Shown in pieces: positions 43,480 to 52,365 of a stretch of 64,000 nucleotides of DNA. The translations under genes and the position numbers were made by a program. Below the pieces are notes generated by a model that saw only the letters and a program-made list of their open reading frames with translations, had not been told where the DNA came from and did not search any database. The first letter of the stretch is position 1; each line of letters begins with the position of its first letter. This DNA is from an uncultured Photobacterium sp. GTDB taxonomy: Bacteria; Pseudomonadota; Gammaproteobacteria; Enterobacterales; Vibrionaceae. The DNA lies in contig NZ_CANMZV010000004.1 of NCBI RefSeq assembly GCF_947502415.1, forward strand, positions 186,001 through 250,000. Reading direction: 5' to 3'.

Positions 43480-43716
43480 ATGCTAGGTGAAAATCACGCA
43501 CTCTTTATTGAGTTTCCCGAGATGCAAGACAAAATTCAGGAGCTCAAAATGGTCGATGAAAGCTTCAAAGCGATGTCAGACAGATACCATCAACTCGACC
43601 ATACGATACGAGGTTTAGAATCTAATAATGTCCCCACTGAAGACTCCCACTTTACTCAGCTCAAACTGGAACGACTGCAACTCAAGGATAAAATTTACAG
43701 CATTTTAACCAACTAA
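43480..43716 (+). CDS. YdcH/DUF465 family small helical protein
   Basis: A 78-residue coiled-coil protein of the YdcH (DUF465) family. The N-terminus LGENHALFIEFPEMQDKI is followed by FKAMSDRYHQLDHTIRGLES and LKLERLQLKDKIYSIL, all typical of the family. It forms a helical hairpin; the cellular role is not established. A good GGAG precedes the start. It is a single gene with a GC-rich hairpin downstream. Confidence 0.8.
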   Translation: MLGENHALFIEFPEMQDKIQELKMVDESFKAMSDRYHQLDHTIRGLESNNVPTEDSHFTQLKLERLQLKDKIYSILTN

Positions 43717-43769
43717 AATCCATTTTAATTAATACGTTAATATCACCAGTTAATTTAGTTTCATCATAA

Positions 43770-43802
43770 CCATTCCCCCCGTTTATCATACAGGGGGAAT
43801 GG
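43770..43802 (+). terminator. GC-rich hairpin after the DUF465 gene
   Basis: CCATTCCCCC and GGGGGAATGG form a perfect 10-bp stem with a 13-base loop. No T-run; a Rho-assisted terminator or stabiliser. Confidence 0.6.
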
Positions 43803-44019
43803 CCAGTACAGATTTCACTTATAGGCATATTCCGCTGCCCTCCTTCACGCCTTGCCAGTCATTTGTAAGAAAGTATGTCTAGCTATTTTCTCTTAAAAAA
43901 TACTTGATAGAATCCGCGCACCAAATTAGCAATACAACTTTTGTTGATAAAATAAAAAAATTACAACTAACCGTGCAGCCCTATTAATGGCTGCATTTTT
44001 CGTGATGATAGAGCGTAAA
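43803..44019. other. Upstream region of the OFA transporter
   Basis: About 215 bases with no gene. A TACTTGATAGAAT stretch at about 43901-43913 and AT-rich sequence near 43940-43970 may be a promoter; nothing certain. Confidence 0.4.
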
Positions 44020-45246
44020 ATGAAAAAATTTGATAAAGCTATGCAGATCCTGCTTGCCGGATTCTGTATCAACTTATGTATGGGGATCTTGTATGCATGG
44101 AGTGTATTTAAACAGGCTCTAGTCATTGACCTTGGTTGGTCAAATGCCGATGCCTCAATGCCTTATACTGTCGCTGTAATTACCTTCTCATTATCACTGC
44201 TTGTTGCTGGCGTTCTTCAAGACCGTATGGGGCCTCGCCGGATCCTGATCTTAGGAACCACCATGGTTGGCCTGGGAATGATCATCTCAAGTTATGCCAC
44301 ATCGCCATTTATGCTTGTGCTTACCTTCGGTCTACTGACAGGATGTGGCATTGGCTTTGGTTATGCGTGCCTGGCACCATCTGCAATGAAATGGTTCCAT
44401 CCGTCGAAAAAGGGTATGGTAAATGGGTTAATTGCAGCAGGTTTCGGTCTTGCGGCTGTATACTTAGCCCCACTAGCCTCTTCGCTAATCGCATCGTTTG
44501 GTATCAACACCAGTTTATTGATCCTTGGTATTGCTGTTTTGCTAATCGCGGTACCTCTGGCCTGTACCATCTCTAACCCACCAGCAGACTACCAGCCGAA
44601 GGCCCCAGCAGGGACAGGTGCCAAGACAGCGTCAAAACCAGTTGATATTAACTGGAGAAGCATGCTTAAAACTCCACAGTTCTATTCTCTATGGCTAATG
44701 TTTGCTCTTGCATCTTCTGCGGGTCTAATGGTGATTGGTAATATCACTTCTATCGCTGCAGAACAGGCAGGTATAACTCAAGCTGCCTACTTGGTGGTGA
44801 TTCTTTCGATCTTCAACTCCGGCGGACGTATTGCGGCAGGCATGCTTTCAGACAAGATCGGCGGCGTTAAAACTCTGATGCTTGCATTCATTATGCAGGG
44901 TATCAACATGGCGCTATTCGCAAGCTTCAAGACTGATTTTACCTTGATGATCGGTGCCGCACTTGCGGGTATCGGCTATGGCACCCTACTTGCCGTATTC
45001 CCATCAATCACTGCAGATTATTACGGCCTGAAAAACTACGGTGCTAACTATGGCGTACTATACACGGCATGGGGTATCAGTGGCTTTATCGGGCCAGTTG
45101 TTGCAGCCGTTGCAGTTGATACAACAGGTACCTACACACTTGCTTACACAATCTGCGCAGTAATGATGGCTGTTGCAGTTTTCCTGTCAATCATCACCAA
45201 ACCAGTAGATTCTGAAGCCCTGGAAAGAAAATTTGCTCAAGCATAA
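44020..45246 (+). CDS. MFS transporter of the oxalate/formate antiporter (OFA) family
   Basis: A 408-residue, 12-segment transporter. The first segment AGFCINLCMGILYAWSVFK, the loop GVLQDRMGPRRILILG, and the second-half motif GMLSDKIGGVKTLM define the OFA group of the major facilitator superfamily, whose members exchange or import small monocarboxylates such as oxalate, formate or pyruvate. The substrate cannot be read from the sequence. The ATG of MKKFDKAMQ has GAGCG upstream; two in-frame ATGs just before it are less likely. Monocistronic with a good terminator. Confidence 0.82.
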   Translation: MKKFDKAMQILLAGFCINLCMGILYAWSVFKQALVIDLGWSNADASMPYTVAVITFSLSLLVAGVLQDRMGPRRILILGTTMVGLGMIISSYATSPFMLVLTFGLLTGCGIGFGYACLAPSAMKWFHPSKKGMVNGLIAAGFGLAAVYLAPLASSLIASFGINTSLLILGIAVLLIAVPLACTISNPPADYQPKAPAGTGAKTASKPVDINWRSMLKTPQFYSLWLMFALASSAGLMVIGNITSIAAEQAGITQAAYLVVILSIFNSGGRIAAGMLSDKIGGVKTLMLAFIMQGINMALFASFKTDFTLMIGAALAGIGYGTLLAVFPSITADYYGLKNYGANYGVLYTAWGISGFIGPVVAAVAVDTTGTYTLAYTICAVMMAVAVFLSIITKPVDSEALERKFAQA

Positions 45247-45279
45247 TTACTGCTTATATAAAATAAATTCGATTTAAGC

Positions 45280-45311
45280 AAAAGCCTGACAACAATCGTC
45301 AGGCTTTTATG
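45280..45311 (+). terminator. Intrinsic terminator of the OFA transporter
   Basis: AAAGCCTGAC and GTCAGGCTTT with an AACAATC loop, then TATG. Confidence 0.88.
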
Positions 45312-45937
45312 TTTTATAATTCAGTCATAATTAACTTTACGAGACAATTTCTACTTTCAAGACCATTTCTTATTTCATATATTTTCAAAAACAAACACTT
45401 CGCACATATTGTTCACAGGTAACAAACTGCAACTATATAATCTACAAGAAAAACTGGGGTTAACTTTACAAAATCAAAACCATACCATCATAAGATTAAT
45501 TATAAGTAATTGAAATCATTGTTATAGATATTAAAATGAAACATTAATCAAAGCCTTCTTTATATACCAAAAATATACAAATACAACCATGGATTTAGCA
45601 CGGTTATTATTAACAATAACCTTATACTCTTTACTGACTTCTTCCCAATAAAAATATAACCCACTTATTATTAAGAGAAAAGTAATTCGCTTGGATGTAA
45701 AAACCTTAGGATATTTGTTAATTTATCAACTGTAACTATATTTAAATACATTCTTTTTTTATCACCTACAAGTAACTAACCAGTACCACTAACTTGACTA
45801 ATTTTATTCTCACCTCTTTTAATTTCACAAAAACAATAATTGAGAAGTTTATTTTTTGCCATTCTAAGAGATACGAACTTTATGTTCGTATCTCTAGTAA
45901 TAGTTTCTTCATTGCGAATGGACGCTAGGAGTGAGTA
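45312..45937. other. AT-rich gap upstream of the first di-heme protein gene
   Basis: About 625 very AT-rich bases. The only clear structure is the 12-bp hairpin described separately near the 3' end. No gene, tRNA or known RNA motif was recognised. The gap may hold a long leader, a small RNA or silenced-DNA (H-NS-type) regulation. Confidence 0.5.
45867..45895 (+). repeat. 12-bp inverted repeat before the first di-heme protein gene
   Basis: AGAGATACGAAC and GTTCGTATCTCT are a perfect stem with a TTTAT loop, 42 bases before the start codon. It could be an operator or a leader hairpin. Confidence 0.65.
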
Positions 45938-48265
45938 ATGAATAATAAAAAAACATATAATCGGCTTCGACTCGGTGTACTAATTACAGCAGGGTGTATA
46001 CTCGGGCTAGCAGGCAGCCTGGTTTATGCTGAAGTTGAACTTGTGCCACCATCGCCCCCAATAAGCTCGCTGAAAGGTATACAACCAGCACCTGTACCTG
46101 GAATAGATGAATATATTAAAGATAAATATGCGGCTATCCAGCTTGGTAAAGCGTTATTTTGGGACATGCAGGTCGGTAGTCAGGGGCAAAGCTGCGGCAG
46201 TTGCCACTTTCACGCAGGCGCGGATAGTCGAGCTAAAAACCAATTGAGTCCAAGTTTAAATCATACTGATGAATCATATAGAGGGGTATTTAACTCAACA
46301 CTATCTGGTGGAAAAGGAGGGCCAAACTATACACTGACAGCAACAGATTATCCCTTTAGAAAATATGAGAATCCTGATGACAGAAAATCAAAAGTTCTTT
46401 TTGATTCTGATGATGTCACTTCTTCCCAAGGAGTCTTTCCTTCCTCCTTCACCGACCTGTCAGGCAATGACTACCCAGCAGAGTTTAATGACGGAAAGGA
46501 AAACTGTACGACAGATTCTGACATTTTTAACATTAGCCACATCGCATTACGCAAAGTTGAACCTCGAAACACCCCCACTGTTATTAATGCAATTTTCAAC
46601 TTTCGTAACTTCTGGGATGGTCGAGCTAACAACGTCTTTAATGGTGTCGACCCATTTGGCCATCGAAATAAAGACGCATATGTTCTTCGTTATGATATAA
46701 AAACCAATAAGCTGAGTCCCAAAAAAGTTGCCTTGATCAATTCAAGTGCAGCTTCTCAAGCCGTAGGGCCAGTGGTCAGTTCGTTTGAAATGGCATGTAA
46801 AGACAAAACGTTCAAAGTAACTGCTCAAAAACTACTAAACTTGACTCCCCTAGCTTTGCAGCAAGTCGACCGCTCTGACAGTCAATTAGGTCGAATAAGT
46901 GCTTATCCGGCAAAAGGCCTATTAGATTCTTACAAGTCTATGATTATGAAGGCTTTCAGAGATGAGTACTGGATGAGTCCGCAGCTTACTGACGGCTTTA
47001 CCCAAATGGAAAATAATTTCTCTCTTTTCTGGGGGCTGGCAATTCAAATGTATGAAAGTACTTTAGTCTCTGATGATTCTCCGTTTGATCGCTATATGGA
47101 TGGTGACTCTTCAGCTCTCAATGAATCAGAAATCAAAGGCATGGCAATATTTCTTGGCAAAGGCAATTGCGCTAATTGCCACAGTGGCCCTGAGTTTTCC
47201 AAGGCAGCAACCCACTTGGTAGGTGAAGAGGAAGAAGAAGGGCTCGTTGAAAGAATGCTCATGGCCGATGGCTATGCCGCAATCTATGATAACGGCTTCT
47301 ATAATATTGGCGTTCGCCCAACCAAAGAAGATCTAGGCTTAGGCGGTAAGGACCAATGGGGCAACCCGCTATCATTTTCTCTTCAGGCTAAAGATATGGC
47401 GGCGGGAAAAAATGCACCAGATAACTTCGAAGTTGATCCTGAAACCTTTGAGGAAGCAGCAGGCGTAGATATAACTCCGTATGAACGAGATGCTGTATTT
47501 GGCGCATTTAAAGTCCCGGGGCTTCGTAATGTTGAGCTAACTGGTCCTTATATGCATAACGGCGGTATGTCATCACTCATACAAGTTGTTAATTTCTACA
47601 ACCGCGGTGGTAACCGTATTGGTGAACACTCTAATGACTCAACTGGATTTGATGGAAATAACACTACATCCAATTTGGATCCTGACATTCGTGAATTAGG
47701 TTTAACTGAAGAGGAAAAAGGCCATCTAGTCGCCTTCTTAAAATCACTGACAGACGAACGAGTTCGCTGGGAAGCTGCGCCATTTGATCGACCGCAGCTC
47801 TTCGTTCCTGCCGGAGGTTTTGGTGACGAATACACTATCGAAGATGATGGTACTGGCCGTGCAATTGAAAAATGGCTCGAACTACCGGCAATTGGCGCAA
47901 AAGGCCGTTCAGTCAAAAAACTACCGCCAATCCAACCTTTCTTGAACGGCGGTGAAACTGAAGATGAAGCCGAGCCTCTAAAAGCCATCGTAGCAGTCGA
48001 TGATAGTGTCACAGACTCTTTCCTTCGTGGGATCACCATTGATGTACTGGCCAATGACATTGCAGGCTCGTTCCCTATCGATCCGAGCTCCGTTGTTGTG
48101 GTTAGCGAACCAAATCCTCTTTATGGTTCACTGACCAATAATGGTGACGGCACTTTCCTTTATCGCGTATTTAAATTAACTGATACTTCGTTTACTTACA
48201 AAGTAATGGATGAAAATGGTATGGTGTCGAATATAGCTACGGTCAACATCCATGTTACTCCATAG
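45938..48265 (+). CDS. Large exported di-heme cytochrome c peroxidase-like protein with C-terminal Ig-like domain
   Basis: A 775-residue protein with a signal peptide (cleavage near VYA-EV, residue 31). Two CxxCH heme sites, CGSCH (86-90) and CANCH (411-415), lie in the di-heme peroxidase/MauG fold, with blocks LGKALFWDMQV, VEPRNTPTVINAIFN, FKVPGLRNVELTGPYMHNGG and VVNFYNRGGN. Residues after about 685 (DDSVTDSFLRGITIDVLAND ... VNIHVTP) form an Ig/cadherin-like domain seen in secreted or surface proteins. It is about twice the length of typical CcpA (330-350). The region between the hemes has long insertions. The start has an AGGAG site identical in context to the next gene. Function may be peroxide reduction or oxidative modification of another protein; undetermined. 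Confidence 0.8.
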   Translation: MNNKKTYNRLRLGVLITAGCILGLAGSLVYAEVELVPPSPPISSLKGIQPAPVPGIDEYIKDKYAAIQLGKALFWDMQVGSQGQSCGSCHFHAGADSRAKNQLSPSLNHTDESYRGVFNSTLSGGKGGPNYTLTATDYPFRKYENPDDRKSKVLFDSDDVTSSQGVFPSSFTDLSGNDYPAEFNDGKENCTTDSDIFNISHIALRKVEPRNTPTVINAIFNFRNFWDGRANNVFNGVDPFGHRNKDAYVLRYDIKTNKLSPKKVALINSSAASQAVGPVVSSFEMACKDKTFKVTAQKLLNLTPLALQQVDRSDSQLGRISAYPAKGLLDSYKSMIMKAFRDEYWMSPQLTDGFTQMENNFSLFWGLAIQMYESTLVSDDSPFDRYMDGDSSALNESEIKGMAIFLGKGNCANCHSGPEFSKAATHLVGEEEEEGLVERMLMADGYAAIYDNGFYNIGVRPTKEDLGLGGKDQWGNPLSFSLQAKDMAAGKNAPDNFEVDPETFEEAAGVDITPYERDAVFGAFKVPGLRNVELTGPYMHNGGMSSLIQVVNFYNRGGNRIGEHSNDSTGFDGNNTTSNLDPDIRELGLTEEEKGHLVAFLKSLTDERVRWEAAPFDRPQLFVPAGGFGDEYTIEDDGTGRAIEKWLELPAIGAKGRSVKKLPPIQPFLNGGETEDEAEPLKAIVAVDDSVTDSFLRGITIDVLANDIAGSFPIDPSSVVVVSEPNPLYGSLTNNGDGTFLYRVFKLTDTSFTYKVMDENGMVSNIATVNIHVTP

Positions 48266-48885
48266 CCTTTTCGTCTACTGCCATAATGTAATGTCATTCG
48301 GATAAGTATTCACACTTACTCTAGATTAGACAACAGCAACATACATAAAGCACTGAACGAATTAATGTTCAGTGCTTTTTCCCATCTAGTATTAAATGTT
48401 TACAATCATGTATCTTCATTTTAGTGTTAGAGAATTGCATCATCCATCACTCTTGTCTATCACAACCGTATTCAGTATAAGCGTTCCCATCCCAAAGTTT
48501 CATCAAGTTATCAAAAGTTAGATTTGTGAGATCTCATCTTTTTATTAGACATGATATTAAAAATTAAAATCTCATGTAACAGCTAGAATTTAAAACAAAC
48601 CATTTGTTAATGATAAATGGCTTTATCTTGAAATATACACTTCAACAATAAAGAATTAATTAATAATAAAACACACAAGCGTCTCAGCCATTAACCTCAA
48701 TGTAATTCAACATTAATAAGGAAATAAAGCACTAACAATCAATACAATAGACATTGCATCCTGCATTACCATTATTAAGATAATTTCTAATTACGAGTTT
48801 GCTAAATTCAACTTATCAATTCACCCACGTAAAAAAAGGAAATTTAAAGCTGTTATTAATCAACGTCAGTAACTAGGAGTGAGTA
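48266..48885. other. AT-rich gap between the two di-heme protein genes
   Basis: About 620 bases, with the upstream gene's terminator at the left and otherwise AT-rich sequence without a gene or known RNA motif. It ends with the same CTAGGAGTGAGTAATGAA start context as the previous gene. Confidence 0.5.
48347..48381 (+). terminator. Intrinsic terminator of the first di-heme protein gene
   Basis: AAAGCACTGAAC and GTTCAGTGCTTT with an 8-base loop, then TTCCC. Confidence 0.88.
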
Positions 48886-50415
48886 ATGAACAAAACATTA
48901 ATAAGGAATAAAATATCAATACGGCACTATCGAACCGTTATAGGATTAACGTTTTGTATGGGCTTATTACCTTATGACGCCAATGCCGCCGATAATAACT
49001 TAACGTATCTGGAGGAAATGGGTAAACGACTATTTTTTGAAGAGATATCGCTAAACAGAAATATGTCATGTTCATCATGCCATTCCGCGGGAACAGGCGG
49101 TACTAACGGTGATTCTGAGACAAATCTTGGTGAAGTCGCTGTTAGAGGATCCGATAGAAGTCGTATTGGGACTCTTAAGCCACCAACAAATAAATACGCA
49201 CAATTTCTGGATGATGAGGGAAAAAAAGCTGGATTAAAAACCTTTGATCCTGCGTGTCCTGCATTTGGCGGCACTGCCCCGTGTGGTGGCGCATTCTGGA
49301 ACGGCCGGGCTGAAGGCGATCTAATTGAGAATTTCCATGAAGTAAATGTATTCGAAGGCCTAAGTAGTGAATACGAAACTATGTATAGGAAATATTTAGG
49401 GCCGGTTTCAGATCAAGCTCACGCGAGTCCATATACTAACCCCGTAGAGCAAGCTTTGCCTGATAAAAAGTCAGTTTGTATGCAGGTTAGCAGCACTGAA
49501 TGGGGTGAAGAACTATACAAATATGCATGGGGAACAGCTCTTAGTTGTGATGAAGAAAACGTGGACAAGGAATTTGCAAGATTTGCGGTGTCCTTAACGG
49601 CATGGCAAATGTCCAGCGATAATAATCGTTTCGATTCAAAGCGCGATGTTGCGCTAAAAGGCGATGAAGATGGTAAATTTCCATTAGATATTTTTACTGA
49701 GCAAGAAAATCGCGGCCATGACCTATTTTATGGCGTAGGACCAGGAACAGGAGCTCGGTGCTTCTTCTGTCACCAAAGCGAAAACAATGAAGGTGTAGGT
49801 AAGTTTGAGCGTTATACCAATGATCGATATTTCAATCTCGGCGTGCCATACAATCATGAAATACCCAATGCTGCAGAACCCAATCGTGGTCTATTTGAAG
49901 TAACATCATCATCTAACCATTTAGGTCAACATAAAGTACCTACCTTACGTAATGTGGATAAACGCCCAGATCATCGCTTTATGAAGGCATACACGCATAA
50001 TGGTTGGTTTAAGACCGTAGAGCAACTGGTTCATTTCTATAATTCAGCAGCAGTCCCTACTAGTAGTGAAGATATTGAAGCATGTGCAAATGCAACGACT
50101 GATGAGGAAAAACTCGCCGTTTCTACAGCATGCTTCTTTGGTAAAACACGCTGTGAAGAGGGAGAATGGACAGTTGAAGAAGCCATGGAAACCAATTGCT
50201 GGCCAGAGCCTGAAATAAAGGAAAATGTTGCGATATCAACATCAAACTTTGGCCCTGTAGGCAATCTTAAAATGACAAAAGATGATGAGGCTGCAGTAGT
50301 TTCGTATTTGAAAACCTTATCCGATAGAACGAGCGTTATACCGCCAAGAGCATATCAGTCTCAACCATATGATGAACGTCGCTTGAAACACAATCTGAAG
50401 AAACTTCCTCACTGA
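48886..50415 (+). CDS. Second exported di-heme cytochrome c peroxidase-like protein
   Basis: A 509-residue protein with a signal peptide (cleavage near ANA-AD, residue 35). Heme sites are CSSCH (62-66) and CFFCH (292-296). Peroxidase/MauG-type blocks are MGKRLFFEEISLNRNMSC, GGAFWNGRAEG, KVPTLRNVDKRPDHRFMKAY and AYTHNGWFKTVEQLVHFYN. It has an extra cysteine-rich segment (about residues 398-442: C, C, C and C), which may form disulfides, and ends in a basic tail. It is related to the neighbouring protein but lacks the Ig-like domain. No partner gene (substrate protein) is adjacent. Function unknown beyond probable di-heme redox chemistry in the periplasm. Confidence 0.8.
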   Translation: MNKTLIRNKISIRHYRTVIGLTFCMGLLPYDANAADNNLTYLEEMGKRLFFEEISLNRNMSCSSCHSAGTGGTNGDSETNLGEVAVRGSDRSRIGTLKPPTNKYAQFLDDEGKKAGLKTFDPACPAFGGTAPCGGAFWNGRAEGDLIENFHEVNVFEGLSSEYETMYRKYLGPVSDQAHASPYTNPVEQALPDKKSVCMQVSSTEWGEELYKYAWGTALSCDEENVDKEFARFAVSLTAWQMSSDNNRFDSKRDVALKGDEDGKFPLDIFTEQENRGHDLFYGVGPGTGARCFFCHQSENNEGVGKFERYTNDRYFNLGVPYNHEIPNAAEPNRGLFEVTSSSNHLGQHKVPTLRNVDKRPDHRFMKAYTHNGWFKTVEQLVHFYNSAAVPTSSEDIEACANATTDEEKLAVSTACFFGKTRCEEGEWTVEEAMETNCWPEPEIKENVAISTSNFGPVGNLKMTKDDEAAVVSYLKTLSDRTSVIPPRAYQSQPYDERRLKHNLKKLPH

Positions 50416-50458
50416 TGATCTACGTCATGAGAAGTTAATGTTCTCAATATCGAATCTA

Positions 50459-50488
50459 AAGCCGCGGTTACACACGCGGCTTGTTTAG
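50459..50488 (+). terminator. Terminator of the second di-heme protein gene
   Basis: AAGCCGCG and CGCGGCTT with loop GTTACACA, then GTTT. Confidence 0.8.
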
Positions 50489-50573
50489 ATCTGTTAGAAC
50501 AGATCCAGCGAGCCTCATCTGGCCGAAGACAGGCACCAGATGTTCGAAGGACGACCACTAAAATCAAACATAC

Positions 50574-50603
50574 AAAAAAGCCCCAGCATTCCTGCTGAGG
50601 CTT
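50574..50603 (-). terminator. Terminator of the tRNA transcript
   Basis: On the minus strand AAGCCTCAGCA and TGCTGGGGCTT pair with one mismatch, then a run of T. Confidence 0.88.
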
Positions 50604-50611
50604 CGTTGTAG

Positions 50612-50688
50612 TGGCGGAGCGGACGGGACTCGAACCCGCGACCCCCGGCGTGACAGGCCGGTATTCTAACCAACTGAACTACCACTCC
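50612..50688 (-). tRNA. tRNA-Asp (GTC)
   Basis: Read on the minus strand the 77 bases fold as a tRNA: acceptor arms GGAGTGG/CCGCTCC, D-arm with AGTTCAGTTGGTTAGAA, anticodon loop CTGTCAC giving GTC, T-arm with GGTTCGAGTCC, and an encoded CCA end. Confidence 0.96.
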
Positions 50689-50732
50689 AATTCTGTGTGA
50701 AGCCCGATGTTAAACATCCAACTTCTAGAATG

Positions 50733-50823
50733 TGGCGGAGAGATAGGGATTTGAACCCTAGATACGCTACAAACGTATGCCGGTTTTCAAGACCGGTGCT
50801 TTCAACCACTCAGCCATCTCTCC
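50733..50823 (-). tRNA. tRNA-Ser (TGA)
   Basis: A 91-base type II tRNA on the minus strand: acceptor GGAGAGA/TCTCTCC, anticodon loop CTTGAAA giving TGA, a long variable arm (GCATACG..CGTATC), GGTTCAAATCC in the T-arm, encoded CCA. It is upstream of tRNA-Asp in the same transcript. Confidence 0.96.
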
Positions 50824-50836
50824 GTAAGTGCTGTGA

Positions 50837-50865
50837 ATAATACGGATTCCCGTTTTTTCTGTAAA
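50837..50865 (-). promoter_or_regulatory. Promoter of the tRNA-Ser/tRNA-Asp operon
   Basis: On the minus strand TTTACA (-35) and TATTAT (-10) are exactly 17 bases apart, with the start near 50830, a few bases before tRNA-Ser. Confidence 0.7.
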
Positions 50866-51148
50866 GGATTTTTTTGGTTAAAAATGACAAGCGCACAAAA
50901 CCAAACCGATCAGCTCAATTCTATGTCAATGCAAACATATAAAACACACTCAGCTACACACCTAACAACATAAGTTAGTCGGCATATGACTCAAGGTTAA
51001 TAGTATTAAGCATATTTCTTGCGCTCCCCCTCATATTCAACATAAAAAAGCATCTAATTATATACTTATGTTTGATATTTCACTTTTTTGTGACATTTTT
51101 TATGTTTCGATATATCGGCGTATGCATTTTCACAGAGTTATTAGCACC
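50866..51148. other. Gap upstream of the SPOR-type protein gene
   Basis: About 280 bases with no recognised gene beyond an open upstream extension of the next reading frame. No known regulatory motif was seen. Confidence 0.4.
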
Positions 51149-52117
51149 ATGATCTGTACGAAAAACCTTTTTCCTCCATACTGGTTGTTACTCAGCCTAG
51201 GCTCGCTGTTTTCTTATTCCAGCCTTGCAACCGAACAGCCTTCAAGCCAATGTCAGATCGAACGCTCTGCATCTGAATGGCAATTTCTCAATTCACAGTG
51301 TGATATCGGTACTGGCCTTTGGGGACGAAAACCGAAGGAGAACAATGGCAGTTTCTGGTTACAATGCAACTACAGCAAAGCGCTGCCTAACAAGCTCCTA
51401 TCCAAGGCGATCCACAAGTTTTTTCCTCATAACAGCTACCTCATACCTGACAATGGTAAATACCGCTGTGTGATCGGCCCTTTTCAGGATCATGAATTGG
51501 TAAAAAATGCACAACAACAATTTGCTAAGCTCAACATAAATAAAGCATTTGTTCGTCAAACCACAACCCAAATCACAGTCAGAGGTCAAACCGAGTTACC
51601 CGTTATTTCAGCGCCAACGGAAATCAAAACAAGTAAACAAAACGCAGCTATAAAATCCAAACAAACTAAATCCGTTACGAAAGAGACACAAAAACAAACA
51701 GATAAAAAGAATGTCTTAATAGAAAACCGCGTAATTCTGAACTCTGCTATCTATTCTTTTACTTTTAACAACTTAAAATACCACCTACCAATGACCATCA
51801 ACTCGACGCAAGAAATGCCACCAATGTTCATCCGCGAGCATAACCAGTACTGGTCAAAAGTGAACTTTGCTACTGCGGAAAATTGGTGTCAACACTTTGG
51901 ATTAAGGCTACCAACCATTGCGGAACTGCAATATCTGCATACCCATGGTCAGCACTTCCTGCTACGACATCGCTGGCCAATCAAAGCCAATTTCTGGAGC
52001 AACACTGTGAATCTCTATTCAGGAGAGATCCGAACAATGAACATCCGTAGCGGCCGTCCTGATGACTATCGTCCCCTAGCCTTGCATTATACAACCTGTG
52101 TAACAGAAGCAAGCTAA
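51149..52117 (+). CDS. Exported protein with SPOR-like and lectin/FGE-like C-terminal domains
   Basis: A 322-residue exported protein. The chosen start gives a clean signal peptide (cleavage near SLA-TE, residue 27); in-frame ATGs 9 and 27 codons earlier give an awkward N-terminus. Residues about 70-140 look like a SPOR (peptidoglycan-binding) domain, with WLQCNYSKALPNKLLSKA and CVIGPFQDHELVKNAQQQF. A Lys/Thr/Gln-rich linker (about 150-190) leads to a C-terminal domain with WSKVNFATAENWCQHFGLR and LPTIAELQYLH. That segment is typical of DUF1566/formylglycine-enzyme-like or C-type-lectin-like folds. The protein is probably attached to the cell wall. I know no named relative. Confidence 0.6.
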   Translation: MICTKNLFPPYWLLLSLGSLFSYSSLATEQPSSQCQIERSASEWQFLNSQCDIGTGLWGRKPKENNGSFWLQCNYSKALPNKLLSKAIHKFFPHNSYLIPDNGKYRCVIGPFQDHELVKNAQQQFAKLNINKAFVRQTTTQITVRGQTELPVISAPTEIKTSKQNAAIKSKQTKSVTKETQKQTDKKNVLIENRVILNSAIYSFTFNNLKYHLPMTINSTQEMPPMFIREHNQYWSKVNFATAENWCQHFGLRLPTIAELQYLHTHGQHFLLRHRWPIKANFWSNTVNLYSGEIRTMNIRSGRPDDYRPLALHYTTCVTEAS

Positions 52118-52365
52118 AGCACGGGAATCGAACAGTAATAGCAGCAATATATCCTCAACAAGGCCACTCAATGTGGCCTGTTTTACTTTCCTCAGCACTT
52201 TTCATCACCAGATAGTCAAAATGCTACTAACTAGAAGAATTCCTAACTGTTCCTATACTGAAGATTAACCAGAATTACATACAGTTGTTGCAATCAGTGC
52301 CCTAAATGAGAGATCAACCAATGTTGATTTCTCTCTGAAAAATATAAAAATGACAGGACGTAACT

